DNA of 64,000 nucleotides from Bryoerythrophyllum caledonicum (Eukaryota; Streptophyta; Bryopsida; Pottiales; Pottiaceae), in the NCBI GenBank assembly GCA_963971425.1, contig OZ020514.1:20247406-20311405 (forward strand), in the 5' to 3' direction. The translations under genes and the position numbers were made by a program. Positions 1 to 12,659 of the stretch are shown here, in pieces. Numbering within the stretch: the stretch's first letter is position 1; every line of letters begins with the position of its first letter. The notes below the pieces were generated by a model. That model was not told the DNA's origin and ran no database searches. It saw only the letters and a list, made by a program, of their open reading frames with translations.

Positions 1-1399
1 CTTGGAGGGAGGGGATGACCCTTGTATTTCAGCATAAATTCACTCTTCATTGCTCGGTATTTCTTCTCTCGATAGGCAGCATCCCTCAAGAGTCTCGGCC
101 TAACTCCACTTAGTACATTGGTTTGCCGCTTTGGAAGACTTCACACACACCTTCTTTGCGACCACCAAGTCCGCAAGGTAGTCGAGATCCTCTACGCACA
201 TTTTGTACGGCGGCTTGAAGTTGTTTTGCATGAGATGTTTATGCTTTAATTTAGTAGGGTCGCTCGTCACCCCATTTGAATCTAGGAAGATTGCAACGGT
301 GAACATTTTGTCAATGTTGATACACCTCTTGACATAGGCGTTGTCCATTTCAAAGAAAAGAAGGATCTTGGCATCTTTGGGGTCCGTTCGTCTAAGGTGC
401 GTGAAAATTTATGGCACTACTTTTTGTTGAAACGCCTACAATCATATATCATACAGTGAGAGAACAAGCAGGAATCTTTGGTTGATTGTTATTATTATTG
501 TTGAAAAAGAGCGCGTTGATTGAATACTGTTATGGTTGAAGATTGTTGAAGGGAGATTTCACACTAGATTACGACAAAATGGATTATGTCCACAACAAAT
601 TGGGACAAATTCGAACTCAAATCTACTAGTAGTGTGTAGGATTTAGTAGATTGGGCTAGATCTATCAGAGATCTAGTATATTCAAGCTAGATCTACAAAA
701 CCCACAACCAAGTTTCCCCACAAATGCTCTTTTAACAACAAGATCTACTCACACCTTCACAACATAATACAAATACTCAATAGAGAGTAGCAAATCTTGC
801 TTTACTTCCTCAAACTTCCATATACCACTTCCGTACTCACTACAACTCAAGATCCACACAACACCTTCACTTCCTAGCTCTCTAACCACACCTATACACT
901 CTACGTTGCAACACATGAAGAAAAAAGAAAAGTCCAAGAGGGCGGCTCTCTAACCCCTCAAAACCCTAATCCTCCACGATGGATGAGAGATGTCCGGACG
1001 GATGACATCCATGCCCAAAAAATTTCATCCAAATTCCATACAATTTCATCCACTGTCAGTCCGGACAGTCTTATCCACTGTTCAGATTCATCCACAGTTC
1101 TATTTTTTATCCATACTACTTTAGTAACTTCAAAAATTACTACCTAGACCTTACGATAAGCTCAAATCTCCGATTAATATTATTGCCCTTTTGAACATCT
1201 CTCGGATGTTTAAGTGGTGTACTGGAGAAAAACATAAATCTAGACACATAATATTGGATTAGAAGTCGAAAGTGCAAAGTCACCTCTGGAGTTTTGCTGA
1301 ACAATTCTAGCCACCAAAAGGAAAAACCACCCTGCTGGGAAGATCTTCATTGCATGGCAAACCAGTTCTAGACTCAAAACGAGTCTCTACTTGCACGTC
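1..1399. other. Unassigned sequence left of gypsy-2
   Basis: No clear gene in most of this stretch. It contains many TCTACTAG/AGATCTA-like and GTCCGGAC-like short words (about 590-690 and 990-1,100), the sort of non-coding sequence found between the pol gene and the 3' end of an LTR element. It may be the 3' untranslated part or LTR of the minus-strand gypsy-2 fossil, but I see no matching second LTR in the window, so the boundary is unknown. Confidence 0.3.
76..400 (-). pseudogene. Unrecognised coding fragment
   Basis: An open minus-strand frame from about 400 to 100 encodes a non-repetitive peptide beginning KILLFFEMDNAYVKRCIN and containing KPPYKMCVEDLDYLADLVV. The amino-acid make-up looks like real coding sequence rather than a chance frame, and the same frame continues for about 20 codons past its first stop. 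I do not recognise the family. It could be part of a gene extending left of the window or a piece of a mobile element. Confidence 0.25.
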
Positions 1400-3416
1400 A
1401 TGTTCAGATCCGGATACTGTCGCCTTCTTCTTGATTGATTCGGGTACTGAAACTGTCTTCGAGTCGAGTGCCCTCGACAAATCCACTGTTGGAGGCGGAA
1501 TAGATGTCTAGACCTGCCCTGGAAAAGTCGCCGGTGGAGCCATCGGATGATACTACTGATACTATGGGATTTTGGAGTGGGAGAAAATCTATGGTGCATA
1601 CCCTCAAGTACCAGAACTCATACCATAGTGTCCAGGTTCGCCGCCACACGAATAATGTCCCTAAGCTAAATAAGGATATGGACCACCATAGCCTCTTGCC
1701 CGAGCGTACTGCTCCATAGTTGCCATGTGAGACACTAGCGGTCCTCTACCGCCCTAGAGATCTGGAGGTCCTGAAGAAACTCCTATTTGACCTTGTACGG
1801 GTCCAGAACTAGAACCACCCTAGAAAGGATAAGTCGTATTCCAGAAAGGACTGGTCTGGGGCTGAAAATCCAGAGTTGGGAGAGGAAGGGTCCGGTCCGA
1901 AGGGAAGTTCTCCGTCCGGACACCAGGTGCTTGGGACTCTGGAGTTACGTGTCGTCCAGTCTCAGTGTCGGTGGGAAGTGCAGAAAGGTCTTGAACATTT
2001 TTTCTCTCCACCACTTCCGCCAAGTTGCAGCCAAACATTAATCCCCAGCCTTTCTCCTCGAATTCTCTTGTCCATTCTTCCTCCTCTTGGTGCTTTTGAT
2101 TGTTAATGGACTTGCATTCTTCCTTCACATAACTCTCTAGTGCGTTGTTGTCCGACTCCAGCTAACTGGTGTCCCAATGATTGTATTTAGCCAATGTTGA
2201 AAAAAACACTAAACTTTGCAAATTGCCATGATTCCCTAGCAAAACTTTTCCGCACTCTCTTGGACCACTTGCGTTTTCCAAGTCCTCTCCAGACACTGCC
2301 TCTGCAAACTCCAGAGATCCTAGTCCTTCACGGTTCACCTGCATCCCTTGAAAAATCAGGCGCTCTCCTAAACTTCTGAGCCGTCCAAGTTTGGTTTTGT
2401 CTAAGTTTTTTGAAAACTCCGGATTATCTAGGTCACCTTTTCTAGACAATGCTTGATCGTTTAGACCACCTTGTCTAAACAACTCCAAATTTTCTGAGCA
2501 ATTATGTCTAGACAACTCCAGATTGTCTCGACCACCATGGCCAGACAACTCCGTCTGGACTACCTAGGCCATTTGCACTGTCTGGTTTGCTAGAATTGTT
2601 ACAACATCTGGACTTCTTGGAAAAGTCGCAGTCCTTTGTACTTGGTCTCCACGACAACTATCTCCCTTTTGCGGCTCAATCCGTCCTTGGACTGAGTCAC
2701 TGGAAATCAGTAGAAGTGCTTGGTGTTTCTCATAGAACTAATAAGGCTTGAGCTTGTTAATGTTGACCACTATCCGGTTTGGTTCAAAGTTGTCCACCTT
2801 CACCAAAAGAGCTATGTTGTTTGGTAACCTGTATTGGATCCAGTACGATCCAAACCACCGGCTCTTGAATTTGCCGGCATGCTCCTTATGCCCCTTCAGA
2901 TATCATAAAACATAATCGCAAATCTTGAAGTCTTTGTACTTGTAATGTTGCTTACTCCGGAGCGCTCGGTCCCATTGTCGTTTACCAACCTACTCCTGGG
3001 CCACTATCCAGTAAATATCAACGTCTTCCAAATCTGCAATTTGGGCTGACAGGACCCGTATAGCTGTATAGTCCATTGATCTTTCCGATGTCCGGGGCGC
3101 GATCAAATACTCCGTAGGCATCATTGGGTGTAATCCGTATACTAACTGGAATGGTGTATGTCTAGTTGACACCTTGTATGCTGTTTTGTAAGAAAACAAC
3201 ACTGTGTGGAGGTGTTCATCCCAGTCCGTGCGCTTCTCATTCACCAACTTCGTGAGCAGATGGCCAATCACCTTGATGATAGATTCCGCTTGGCCATTTC
3301 CCTGTGGATAGTATGTTGTAGAAGTCCGGTGCTGGAGTAGAAAATGGTCCACTAGATACTCTATTGCCTCATTGACAAAGTGGGAACCTGCTCACTAACA
3401 AGTATCAAGGGACACC

Positions 3417-4653
3417 TGTGAGCCGCAAAAACGGCTCATGGTGACGAATGGACCGCACATCATGTGCATTAAGGTCAACAAGTAGTAGAAATGGGTTATC
3501 CCATTGGATTAGCCCATGATTTTTGATCAAAATGGCCAAATAGCCTTTTCGTACACTAATTCTTAAATTGGGAGCCACATTATGGCAACCAAGAGTTATA
3601 TGGGGTTAACCAAAAAATAAATAGAAAGAAAAAAAAATAAAGAAAATGTTAGGAAAATAATAAAATAATAGAAAAGATAGAAATAGAAGGAGTGGAGAAG
3701 AATTTACCTCCTACCAAGTCGGGGACCGTAAAGTGGCCACGGTAAGGAAACCACGTGAAAAATAGCAGAAGATGGAAGAATGATGGTGAGGAGAAAGAAA
3801 AAAAGAATGAGGTTTTAAAGCCCATTAAAAAATAGTTTAAAAGGGTCAAAATGACTTGGGTAAAAACCCACCAATCACTAATTAAATTAGGCATTATCCC
3901 ATGCAAGGGAAATTCAAGTTAGGTGGAGTAGGTAGATTTAGCACCCTTGAATTAGTTAGATGGCTCACTTATTGTTGATCATGCGCACATCATGTGGTGT
4001 GAGGTTAAAATATGTGCATGTGTTCCTTTGTATGAATTCCTTTGTGTAAATAGGATTCCTTTGTGTGAATGTGCAGGACATGCATGTGATGTATGGTACA
4101 TGGTTTTAAATAAACGTATGAGTTGAGTGTTGCACTGCTGGTTGCTTGGCTGTGAGTCCGAGGTTAAGTCGGAGGGGTAATCGAATGTTGCCATTGCGTT
4201 AAGCACAAAAAAATAGTAAGGAAAGAAAAAACAAACATAAAGAACGAAGTTATAACCAATGAGATAATGGGGACATGAATTCTCGTATCAAGAAAGAAAT
4301 TTGTCTGCTGTCAGCTGCTGTCAGGGTCGTACTTTGGTCTAAACTCGGTCTTTGAGGGTCTAATCAAGTTCATAAGGCCGAGCTAAACCCATCTAAGCCA
4401 AAAATGTGGAAAACGGAGCCCTAGGGCAAAACGTATGTGTGTTTGAAGTTTGGGACCAACTTAAGGCTGATTTCAGTCATCACAACGCCATTTGTTCACT
4501 AAAATCTCAAGTAACCACAACCTAAACCGCTATGTCCCGTGCATGGCATGTATGGTTAGTTTCAATGGTGGTTGCACACGGAGTTGTATCCCAGTTTTAG
4601 GGTCTTGTGTTCAAAATAAGCCACCCGCTAAGGGGCGGTTTATTTTGCTCACA
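3417..4653 (+). repeat. gypsy-1 LTR copy without internal region
   Basis: Begins TGTGAGCCGCAAAAACGGC and ends near CTCACA, the inverted ends of the gypsy-1 LTR. It is strongly similar to the LTRs at 40,922 and 47,964 but shorter, lacking the tandem GAGCACGATCACGAAGAG array. Its right flank (CAGGTCCTCCAATCCGTGG) is the same gypsy-2 reverse-transcriptase site that flanks the full gypsy-1 element at 50,201. The two probably descend from one insertion in a region later duplicated. Confidence 0.8.
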
Positions 4654-5044
4654 CACAGGTCCTCCAATCCGTGGTGAAGGTAGTTTTAAGTTGATCCGTC
4701 TTCTGGATTGACACTTGGTTGTATCCGCCAATCCCGTCGAGGAAGCTAAAGCAATCTTGTCCGGCTACGTGATTCAACACCATGTCAATCAAGAAGAGTG
4801 GAAAATAATCTTTCTTGGTTGCCGTGTTCAGTTTCCGGAAATCTTGACATACTCGGATCTTTGTTTTTCCTTCCAGACCGACCATTTTAGGAACGATCAC
4901 GATGTGAGAAACCCATTCAGAATTGTTGACCGGATAGATGAATTCGGTCATCTGTAGCTTCTCTAGCTCCTTCACCATCATGGAGTACTTCGGATTAAGC
5001 CGGTCTTGACGTTGTCGGAATAGTATCGCTCCGTCCGTTAAGGC

Positions 5045-5048
5045 AATG
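5045..5048. repeat. Left target duplication (AATG) of element G
   Basis: AATG directly before the left inverted repeat. The same four bases follow the right inverted repeat at 37,272-37,275. The uninterrupted version (GTCAATGTGGTGTTC) is present in gypsy-2 copy 2 near 50,590-50,604, which confirms the insertion boundary. Confidence 0.85.
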
Positions 5049-5077
5049 AACACCATATTCGTTATATTGGGAGATTT
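5049..5077 (+). repeat. Left terminal inverted repeat of element G
   Basis: 29 bp beginning AACACCATATT, continuing through TTATATTGGGAG to GATTT. It matches the reverse complement of 37,243-37,271 at 28 of 29 positions; the one difference is C versus T at the twelfth base. Confidence 0.9.
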
Positions 5078-5195
5078 AGCAACACCCAAATTAACACATG
5101 TTGATCATAAGAGCTAAAGTGCACATCTGAACTCTACAATATGGAGGGATATGAGACATATCGATAGAAAAGGAAAGTCCATTTTTCTAAGTCTA

Positions 5196-7959
5196 TTACG
5201 AATCGGACCTCGCAAGTGCTTCCAAGGACGCCTTGATAATTGCTACTTGTCCCATCGGAATTTTTCTAGTTGAATCTTGCACATGACCTCCATCCCTCTT
5301 TGAAGACCTAGGTTTCCATGCTGTCAAGATTGAATCGGTACTCTCCCACGTTATGGCTATCCCCTTTTCAATTGTCCAACGAAGGTTGCAATCAGTATCC
5401 CAATCTTTATAGAACTTCAGAACATCCCGATCGCGCGATATAGGGCGGTAGAATTGGATACGCACGGTGTTTGGCATATCCGGGTTAGAATTAGGATCTG
5501 AAACTGCTTGAGCAATCCAAAATGGGCGCTCGTCCCCATCAGAAGGCCGCAATGCAACAAAATAGCCAGCAAAAAGATCACAACCAACTCTAAAAGAAGG
5601 AGGTGGACGATCGCGTCTCTCGCCAACAAAATGCTCATCTTCACGGTACTCCTCGCGAACCTCACCCTCCGCTGAGAACTCATCTTCAATGGCATGGGCA
5701 ATTCGCGTCGTTGGCCAAAAGCCGTCTTCCAATGATATCGGCGTATCCATTGGAATTATCAAGGCATCTCTAACATCGCGCCAATAATACCATAGCGGCT
5801 CAAAACGTGATCTGGCTTCAACAGACTCCCGCGATGATTGCTCCCAGTGATCGATGAATCCTGAAAGTCCCTTCACCACCTCATGAAGATGCCGCATCAT
5901 AGAAGGCTTCAATGCATCAGGTTCTCCGCGAGGCCATAAAGATCTTCCTTCAAAATCCTCCTTCCACAATTTGATGCCACTACCTTCTCCTCTCTTAGGA
6001 AGCCAATCCTCATCATGACAAAGGATTTTATACTTCATTACCGGACAACCACGAGAGTCCACATAAAACTTGAGCCGATGAGCCTTCGTATGACCCTGCA
6101 AAGTTTCATCACCGTCCGCAATCATATCTCCAATGAACTTCTTAAAGTTAGGAACCCCTTGGATGAGATGTGGGATTGTGGGAACACTCTCATTTTTCAG
6201 AAACGACCTCATGAGCAAAGGAATGGTTGGAAAACTCTCCTTCCTCAGTGTCATACTCCAACGTCCAAATAATGCATCTATATCATCATGTGTGTGACCA
6301 ACTAGCATGGAATTAACATATACCTCGCGGAAGATGCGTTTTGCAACAAGGAGAGACCAAAAACAGAAAACAAATCTATTTTTGTTATCACCAACTTTAT
6401 TGTCCATTTGCACGTTCAATATTGGAGGCAAAGGCCTCCCTGGAACAGGGATATCTAGAATCTGCCCTAATGGATCCAAACACATCTTTGCACCCCGTAA
6501 TACAGCCGCATACAATGGAGTTTTGCGAACGACCCGACCACGTAGTTGGCATCATGGGAGTATAAATCAAGGCCGTAATGGGCATAACGCTGGTCCACAT
6601 GACCATGGGCAAGCATGCCTGTGATTGCAAGAGGCAACTTCATAAGCCCATCTAAGTGTTTTGTTTTATGTGAAAAAACCGGGGAGGCGGTCTTTGAGTG
6701 ATCCATCTTATCATGCATGATGGTAAGAACCTCCTGGGGCGACGACTTTGATCGAAATCAGTTCAGGTAGTACAAGTCCCGATGTGCGAAAGCAGAATTG
6801 ATGTGAGCCTGCATCTTCTTTTGCCATAGCAGAGATGCTTGTGTTCCAGGTTGAGTAAGCTTCTTCTGATCCTGGTGTTTGTCACACGTAGAACAACGGG
6901 CAAAGTTGTCTCCACCTTTCTTGGCATAGTACTGAGGGAAGCTCACTCGCCGAATCTTAATCAAGCTTGAGGTTGAGATTGGTGGCAATCCACAATCAGC
7001 GAGATGATCATCAAGAAGCGGAATCTGATCCTTCAACTTAAAACTTGCAGGAAGGACCTTTGCCACAACCTTCTCGCTAAATGGGAGAACACGAGACTTG
7101 TGAGGCATGTGGTCCGCATGTCTATCGAGGATGGCTCCAAGAGCGGCAGTAGCCACAACCGTATGACCTCTAGGCTTACGCAAACCGGTATTCCCATGGT
7201 GTTGAGCCGCATGACCAGCCGCAGCGTCCTTTGTATTTCGATAGAAAGTACTCGAACTTAGACCCATGATTTTCATCTAGGCATGGGCACAAACGTCCAC
7301 ACCCTCTAGGGTCACAACCTTTCTACCCGAAGAGTTTCTATGAAACTGTCTATGAACGTCGAGTTTGATATGATTTCTAAACTGCACAATGGTCTCACTA
7401 TACAAGCGCGTCTGAAGGACTTTTATTTTAACTCTAGGGTAGTGTTGAACACAGTTTTGACTGCAACAACTATTGCTCGCAACTGCGTTAATGGAAAGAG
7501 GGGTCATGAGGAATTCAACATTCCTGGACACTGTTGGACGTGTATTCCTTGAGGAATTGTCGTACAAACAAGAGCTCCCTCCTAGAGGTTTGTTACGCTC
7601 AACCAACCAGACATTGTAAACGTCCCTAAGGCAATGATGGAAGAGACTCACACCGTTTAAAAAGACTTGTTGAATTGGCCAGGACTTAAACGAGTAACTC
7701 CATTCATCAGGAGCTTCGTCTTGAACAAAAGTATTGGATACCTGTACTACAACATTCGAATCCTCAAGAGGACCAGAGGAACCTAGAATTGCACTAGACC
7801 GGACATTGCGAACCAACCCCTCCGCAACGCCAACACCCGAACCATTGTGAAGCGAAATAGTCATCCCGACCCAGAGACGGCGAGGAATAACATCTACTCA
7901 AGAAGGTCTGGGTTCACGGGAGCGTCAACATGAACATCGTCGCCCTCCGAAGACGACAT
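5196..7959 (-). pseudogene. DUF7869-type protein, transposase-like (broken)
   Basis: One long minus-strand coding region. Likely start ATG at 7,957-7,959 (MSSSEGDDVHVDAP). Next comes a Cys-rich segment NSCCSQNCVQHY (about 7,450), then VDVCAHA, then GDNFARCSTCDKHQDQKK (about 6,870). The conserved core LNVQMDNKVGDNKNRFV...VNSMLVGHTHDDIDALFGRW lies near 6,400-6,250. The D...N...GHTHDDID pattern is the hallmark of the DUF7869 family, whose fold resembles RNase-H-like transposases; a mobility role is inference. In-frame stops lie at 7,277 (TAG) and 6,758 (TGA), and a frameshift near 6,520 joins the middle to the intact 439-codon C-terminal frame. It lies just inside the left end of element G, so it may encode the enzyme that moved G. 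Confidence 0.7.
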
Positions 7960-8365
7960 CCTACATTCCAATGAGATAAATATTAAATAACCCTGCCAAA
8001 TAAGAATGGGTAAATACCTTGTAGGAATAGACATCAATGAAGAAGCATATGAAGAGGGTAATTAAGCTCGAATCGAGGTAAGGTTTGGCGCTTGAAAATA
8101 ACTATGATTCAAGTGAATTGACATTGTAGAACAAGCAAATTTAGCTTGACTCGAGGTAAACACATGCGGTATTTTATGACAAAAATAAAATTTCATGCGA
8201 TTAGTTTTAATCCAAATATGAAATTATCTCACCCTTGACAGTGACAATTTAGCCCGGCCCAACTTGAAATGCTGACTATTAAATAGTATGACCATTTATC
8301 TCGAGTCGAGGTAAACAGACATAGAAAATAAGGTATGACAATTTAGCTCGAGTCGAGCAAAAGTG
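7960..8365. promoter_or_regulatory. Upstream region with TTTAGCTCGAGTCGAG half-palindromes
   Basis: Several degenerate copies of the element-G motif (AAGCTCGAATCGAGGTAAG near 8,066; AGCTTGACTCGAGGTAAAC near 8,143; TTATCTCGAGTCGAGGTAAAC near 8,296; TTTAGCTCGAGTCGAGC near 8,343). They lie 100-400 bp upstream of the DUF7869-type gene start. The position suggests a promoter or transposase-binding role; this is inference. Confidence 0.45.
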
Positions 8366-8895
8366 TCCTTCCGTGATTCTTGGCGTCTTTTTCGGGATCC
8401 ATATGGGAAAACTCTTCAGCCTATGAATCTGACTCACTGTATACTACAACCCAAATATTTCCGTTAGTCGTCAAGAAACTCGCAGTGATGCTTCAAAATC
8501 ACAGTAGCAACTGGAACCAACGCAATAATCCTATACACTGTCACATCCTAATTGCTAGGGACTGTGCACAGACAATGCAAGAAGTATACATTGTGTACCT
8601 TATGAAGAAGACAACCAGTGCATTGTTGCCTCACGCAAGCACCCTGCTCAACCGTTTGCAACCTATAGATGCTGCACTCATCAACCTCCGACAGTTGTAC
8701 TACCACCAAGCCTCTCCACAACAACCTTGCACAACAACCAAAGTGAGAAGGAAACAAATGAAGAAAGTTTTCGCGGATCGGCAAGGTCACTCACGGACAC
8801 ATAGAATTGGTGGGAGGAAACTTCAGAATTGGCGGGGGGGAGCTTTTCCACAGCCCCTAAAAAATTGCAAATTCAAAATCTTAGCGGGAAACTGA
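8365..8895 (+). pseudogene. Pogo/Tigger-like DDE transposase remnant
   Basis: An open plus-strand frame whose middle part reads ILIARDCAQTM, then VYLMKKTTSALLPHASTLL, then NRLQPIDAALINLRQLYYH. This resembles the end of the DDE_1 domain of pogo/Tigger-type transposases (pattern: D-A-P-x-H, then LPP-H-T-S-x-LLQPLD-x-G). The N-terminal DNA-binding part and first catalytic residues are missing and the QPLD signature is degraded to QPID. It is a short relic within element G. Chance resemblance is possible but unlikely given the order of matches. Confidence 0.45.
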
Positions 8896-8977
8896 ATCAG
8901 CTATTTCCCGGTTGACTAAAATAAGGAAGGGTACATACCTCGAATATACTCGCACATGCGAGTTATATACACGGTTT

Positions 8978-9110
8978 TAGGGTATTTCTCAGGGTTAGGG
9001 TTAGGGTTAGGTTTAGGGTTTGGAGTTTGGGGTTTTAGGGTTTAGGGTTTGGAATTTAGGTTCGGGTTTAGGGTTCAGGGTTTAGGGTCCTTGGTTTAGG
9101 TGTTATCTTC
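8978..9110 (+). repeat. Interstitial telomere-like repeat
   Basis: About 130 bp of degenerate GGGTTAGGG / GGGTTTAGGG / GGGTTTGG units. TTTAGGG is the usual plant telomere unit. The copies are imperfect and embedded in unrelated sequence, so this is an interstitial array and not a chromosome end. Confidence 0.8.
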
Positions 9111-10470
9111 TAATGCCATTTCATTTCAATATAATAATACTTTGAAGATTCATGATATTGACAATTCAACTAAGGTATAGGGAAATGTAGAGAAGATATT
9201 GAGATGATTAGAAATAATTTGTATCACAATCCAAATAGGACTATTATGTTGAAATCAAAGACCTTAACAAACGAGTAGCATTAAAAAAAACAAAAAAACA
9301 TATTATATGTGCATGTGTATTTTTAGCAAAAAAGTATGTATTCAAACATGCTTTGGACATCATTTCTTTGGGGTTTTGAAAATGTGCATCATGTTACTAT
9401 TTTGTCATCAATTTAGAATGTGCATTCTTTGGCAAGAATCCCAAGTGTCCCCATGGTCTGGATTTGGAATTGAAATTGGTTACTATCCACTTAGAGGTAT
9501 TCAAAGACTTGAAATGTGCGCAAACTAGTATTTGGATTAAAATATCTTATTCTTGAGTTCACATTGTATTATCATGAGTTTAGGGTGTGGCAATCTAAAC
9601 ATGACATGAAAGATGGAAGAATTCTTCACCACACATAATTTATTTCATGGTTTGACATGAAATTAAAGACTTTGTCATTTGTAAAACATAGAGAGTGGAA
9701 CAATATTAATAGATTTCAACAAGAAACGGAGAGACCTCCTCATGACAAAAAAAGGATAATCAAAATATAAAATGTAACTAATACAAAGTGTATCACTTAG
9801 TGCATCAGGCATAATTAAATGTTTGTAATGTAAGTAATTTTGAATTTATTTATACATGCAAAAAAAGAATAATTAGTTTTTGAGCACGTTTTAGTGGTCG
9901 CAAATTATATTTGAAATTCTCAAAATTTTGTAGAAGGATGATAAAAGTCATGAGGCATAATTATTAGTAATTTATTTCCTCAATGAACGTCTTCAATAAA
10001 AGTTATGCGAGCCAAAAGAGAAACTTCTCGATTGCCGGCACGTCGAGCAACCTAAAAAACCTTTTGCTATGACAGAGTATAGAATGTGATATTTTCAATA
10101 CATAGAAGTAATATTAGAACGAATGATATTGTGGAAAAACATGTTATTTTTCTAGTGAAAAATAACATTACATCCCAATTCATACATTTTCACACATTGT
10201 CACATATTATTGATTTAGGGTACAAAGAATACTTAGACTTCATATCCACTGAAGACTAGGGGATCGTCATATTTTTTTGCTTTTCAATATTACTATTGGA
10301 GATTCAGGTCCACATATTTTGAAAATCCATTTAAAATTCAAAAGATTACTGTTTCACTTGTGAAAAACTTAACCATAAAGAGAAGTACGGAGTTCAAAAT
10401 GATTGATTGTAGAAGAAGAAATACACATTGCACATACATCAGCTCGGTTTTTAGCAGAGGTGTGCACCAT
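9111..10470. other. AT-rich sequence, nothing recognised
   Basis: No convincing reading frame, repeat or element boundary seen. It is the internal spacer of element G between the telomere-like repeat and the palindrome pair beside the gypsy-1 LTR. Confidence 0.4.
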
Positions 10471-10607
10471 CACTTTGTGCAATGAACTAAATGAAGTGTC
10501 CGCACACACTTTAGCTCCAGTAGTGCTAACGTGTGCCTCATCACTAGGTGCAGTGAACTAAAAAGAAAATATGCACAGTTTAGCTCTACTAGAGCTAAAT
10601 TGTTTAC
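10471..10607. repeat. Degenerate G-motif palindromes
   Basis: Two diverged copies of the element-G palindrome (CACTTTAGCTCCAGTAGTGC near 10,507 and CAGTTTAGCTCTACTAGAGC near 10,576), with CACC/CATCACT spacers that also recur at 12,660 and 14,340. The gypsy-1 LTR inserted directly after the second copy. Confidence 0.6.
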
Positions 10608-12659
10608 TGTGAGCTGCAAAAACGGCTCATGGTGACGAATGGACCACGCATTGTGTCTATTAAGGATAACAAAGTAGTGGAAATGGGTTATCCTATTGAT
10701 TAGTTCATGGTTTTTGATCAAGATGGCTAAATAGCCTTTCCATGCGCTAATTATTTAATTAGGAGCCACATTGTGGCAACCAAGAATTTTATGAAGTTAA
10801 CCAAAAAATAAATAGAAAGGAAAAAATGAGAAAAGGTAGAAAAACAAAAACAATAGAAAAGAAGTGGAAATAGAAGTGGTGGAGAAGAATTTACCTCCTA
10901 CGAAGTCATGGACCACAATTGGCCACGATGAGGAAATCACGGGAGAAAAATTAGGAGAAGAGGAAGAATGATGGTGAGGAGAAGGTAAAAAGAAGGAGGC
11001 TTAAAAAGCCCTTAAAAATGTAGTTAAAAAGGTCCAAAAGGCTTGGGCAAACCCCTCACCAATCACTAAGTAAAATTAGGAATTACCCCAAGCAAGGGGA
11101 ATTCAATCTAGGTAGAGTAATTAGATTTAGCATCCTTGGAATTTGCTTAATAGCTCACTTATTGGAGATCATGCGCACCCCATGAAGTTAAAGTTGAGAT
11201 TTAGATATTCCTTGGTTAGTGGGACACCCACTTTTGTTAAATGCAAGGGTGGCACGGAAATAAGTAGTCATAGGTTAATAGTTTTTTTAAGAAGAAAGTC
11301 ATTAATGGAAGAAGGCAAAGGCGGTGGGGAACATCCTTGGGAACGCAAGGAGAGCAAGGCTTGGGGGGTTACCCCCTGGAGAAGCTCATTCGGTAGTGTG
11401 CAAGGAATGTGGGGAGAGTAAGGAATGTGGGGAGAGCACGGAATGTGAGAGAGAGACTGGGAAATAGAAAGAGAGCCGGAAGCCCCGGCCACGACAGGCA
11501 ATGAATTAGGTTAGGAACAAGGGCGGTAGTTGGAGCAAGCACAAAGATCACAAGAACACGAAGATCAAGAGCTGGAGCATAAGGGCGGTAGCTGGAGCAA
11601 GCACGAAGATCACCAGAACACGAGGATCAAGAGTTGGAGACGAAGATCAAGAGCTGGAGCACAAGGACGGTAGCTGGAGCAAGCACGAAGATCACAAGAA
11701 CACGAAGATCAAGAGCTAGAGCACAAGGGCCGTAGCTGGAGCAAGCACGAAGATCACAAGAACACGAAGATCAAGAGAGCACGAAGTCAAGAGCTAGAGA
11801 CGAAGATCAAGAGCTGGAGCACAAGCACGACGACCAAGGACAGAGGGTGAACCGAACTGAATCAAGGAGCCTCTCCTCTCCCTCGGACTAGTAATCAATT
11901 CCTTGTGCATGAAAGGAACCCTAATTTTCTAAATACAAAAATCACGCGGAAGCGCTGCCAATTTTTTACTAGGATTAGGGTTTGCTATATGTTCAACCAA
12001 ACAATCGGTTTAATTGTCATTAGTAAGTGAACGCAGCTGGAGGCTTATGCATGGTGTAAGGTTTGAATAGGATTACTTGTGTGAATGTATGTGGTGTACA
12101 CGTGAATGTGTGGTGCATGATCTTGAATAAACGCATATGTTAAGTGTGCACTGCTGGTCGTTGGATGTGAATCCAGGATTGAGTCAAACGGTTAATTGAA
12201 GGCTGCAATCGTGTTAAGCAAGAAAAACTAATAAGAATACTAAAAATAAACATAGAAAACGGAGTTATAACCACGAAGATAATGAAGAATTAAACTTTGG
12301 GTATAATAAGAAGTAGCCTGTCTGCTGGCCACTGCTGTCAGGGTCGCACATAAGTCTGGAATTGGTTGTTGAGGCTCTAATCACGTTCACAAGGTGGATT
12401 TGAACCTATCTAAGCTTTAAAACGTTGAAAACGGAGCTTTGAGGTGGAACTTATGCTTGTTTAAAAGTTGGGTTTAATTTAAGGCTGAATCTAGCCATCA
12501 CAACACTAATCATTAACGGACCTTCTTGAGTGACCACACCTTGGGTCACCGTGCTTGTATGAATGGTTGAAGGATGTTTGAACAAGGGGCTGCATCCCAC
12601 ACTTAGGGTCTTGTGTTCAAGATAAGCCACCTGTTAGGGGGTGGTTTATTTGGCTCACA
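10608..12659 (+). repeat. Solo gypsy-1 LTR
   Basis: Starts TGTGAGCTGCAAAAACGGCT and ends GGCTCACA, 2.05 kb, similar end to end to the gypsy-1 LTR at 47,964-50,200. It includes a diverged internal tandem array (GAAGATCAAGAGCTGGAGC units, about 11,535-11,845). No gypsy coding sequence lies on either side, and the flanks are element-G palindrome sequence. A clean 5-bp duplication was not resolved. It inserted after element G acquired its palindromes. Confidence 0.8.

Larger units (their letters stand above)
1400..5048 (-). mobile_element. Ty3/gypsy fossil (gypsy-2, copy 1), left part
   Basis: Minus-strand pol region of an old, broken Ty3/gypsy element. Reading leftwards, 5,040-4,650 encodes reverse transcriptase (QDFRKLN, FSFLDGIGGYNQV) and 3,360-2,990 the end of the integrase core (YYPQGNGQAES). 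About 2,990-2,740 encodes the integrase C-terminal region ending in a KLKPY-type tail. Below 2,740 lies non-coding sequence rich in TCTAGACAACTCC-like words. The rest of the same element (protease and gag side) lies at 37,272-38,959, separated by element G. A gypsy-1 LTR (3,417-4,653) interrupts it. It carries several breaks and is clearly inactive. Confidence 0.8.

Noticed and set aside
749-937. 62-codon minus-strand frame
   Set aside because: Short, overlaps low-complexity sequence and shows no family resemblance.
1404-1649. Minus-strand frame with RAGLDIYSASNSGF, reminiscent of dUTPase motif I
   Set aside because: Only one short motif, no other dUTPase motifs in order, and it lies in repetitive sequence beside a gypsy fossil.
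8978-9110. Telomere-like repeat as a possible chromosome end
   Set aside because: Short, degenerate and internal to element G; an interstitial remnant.
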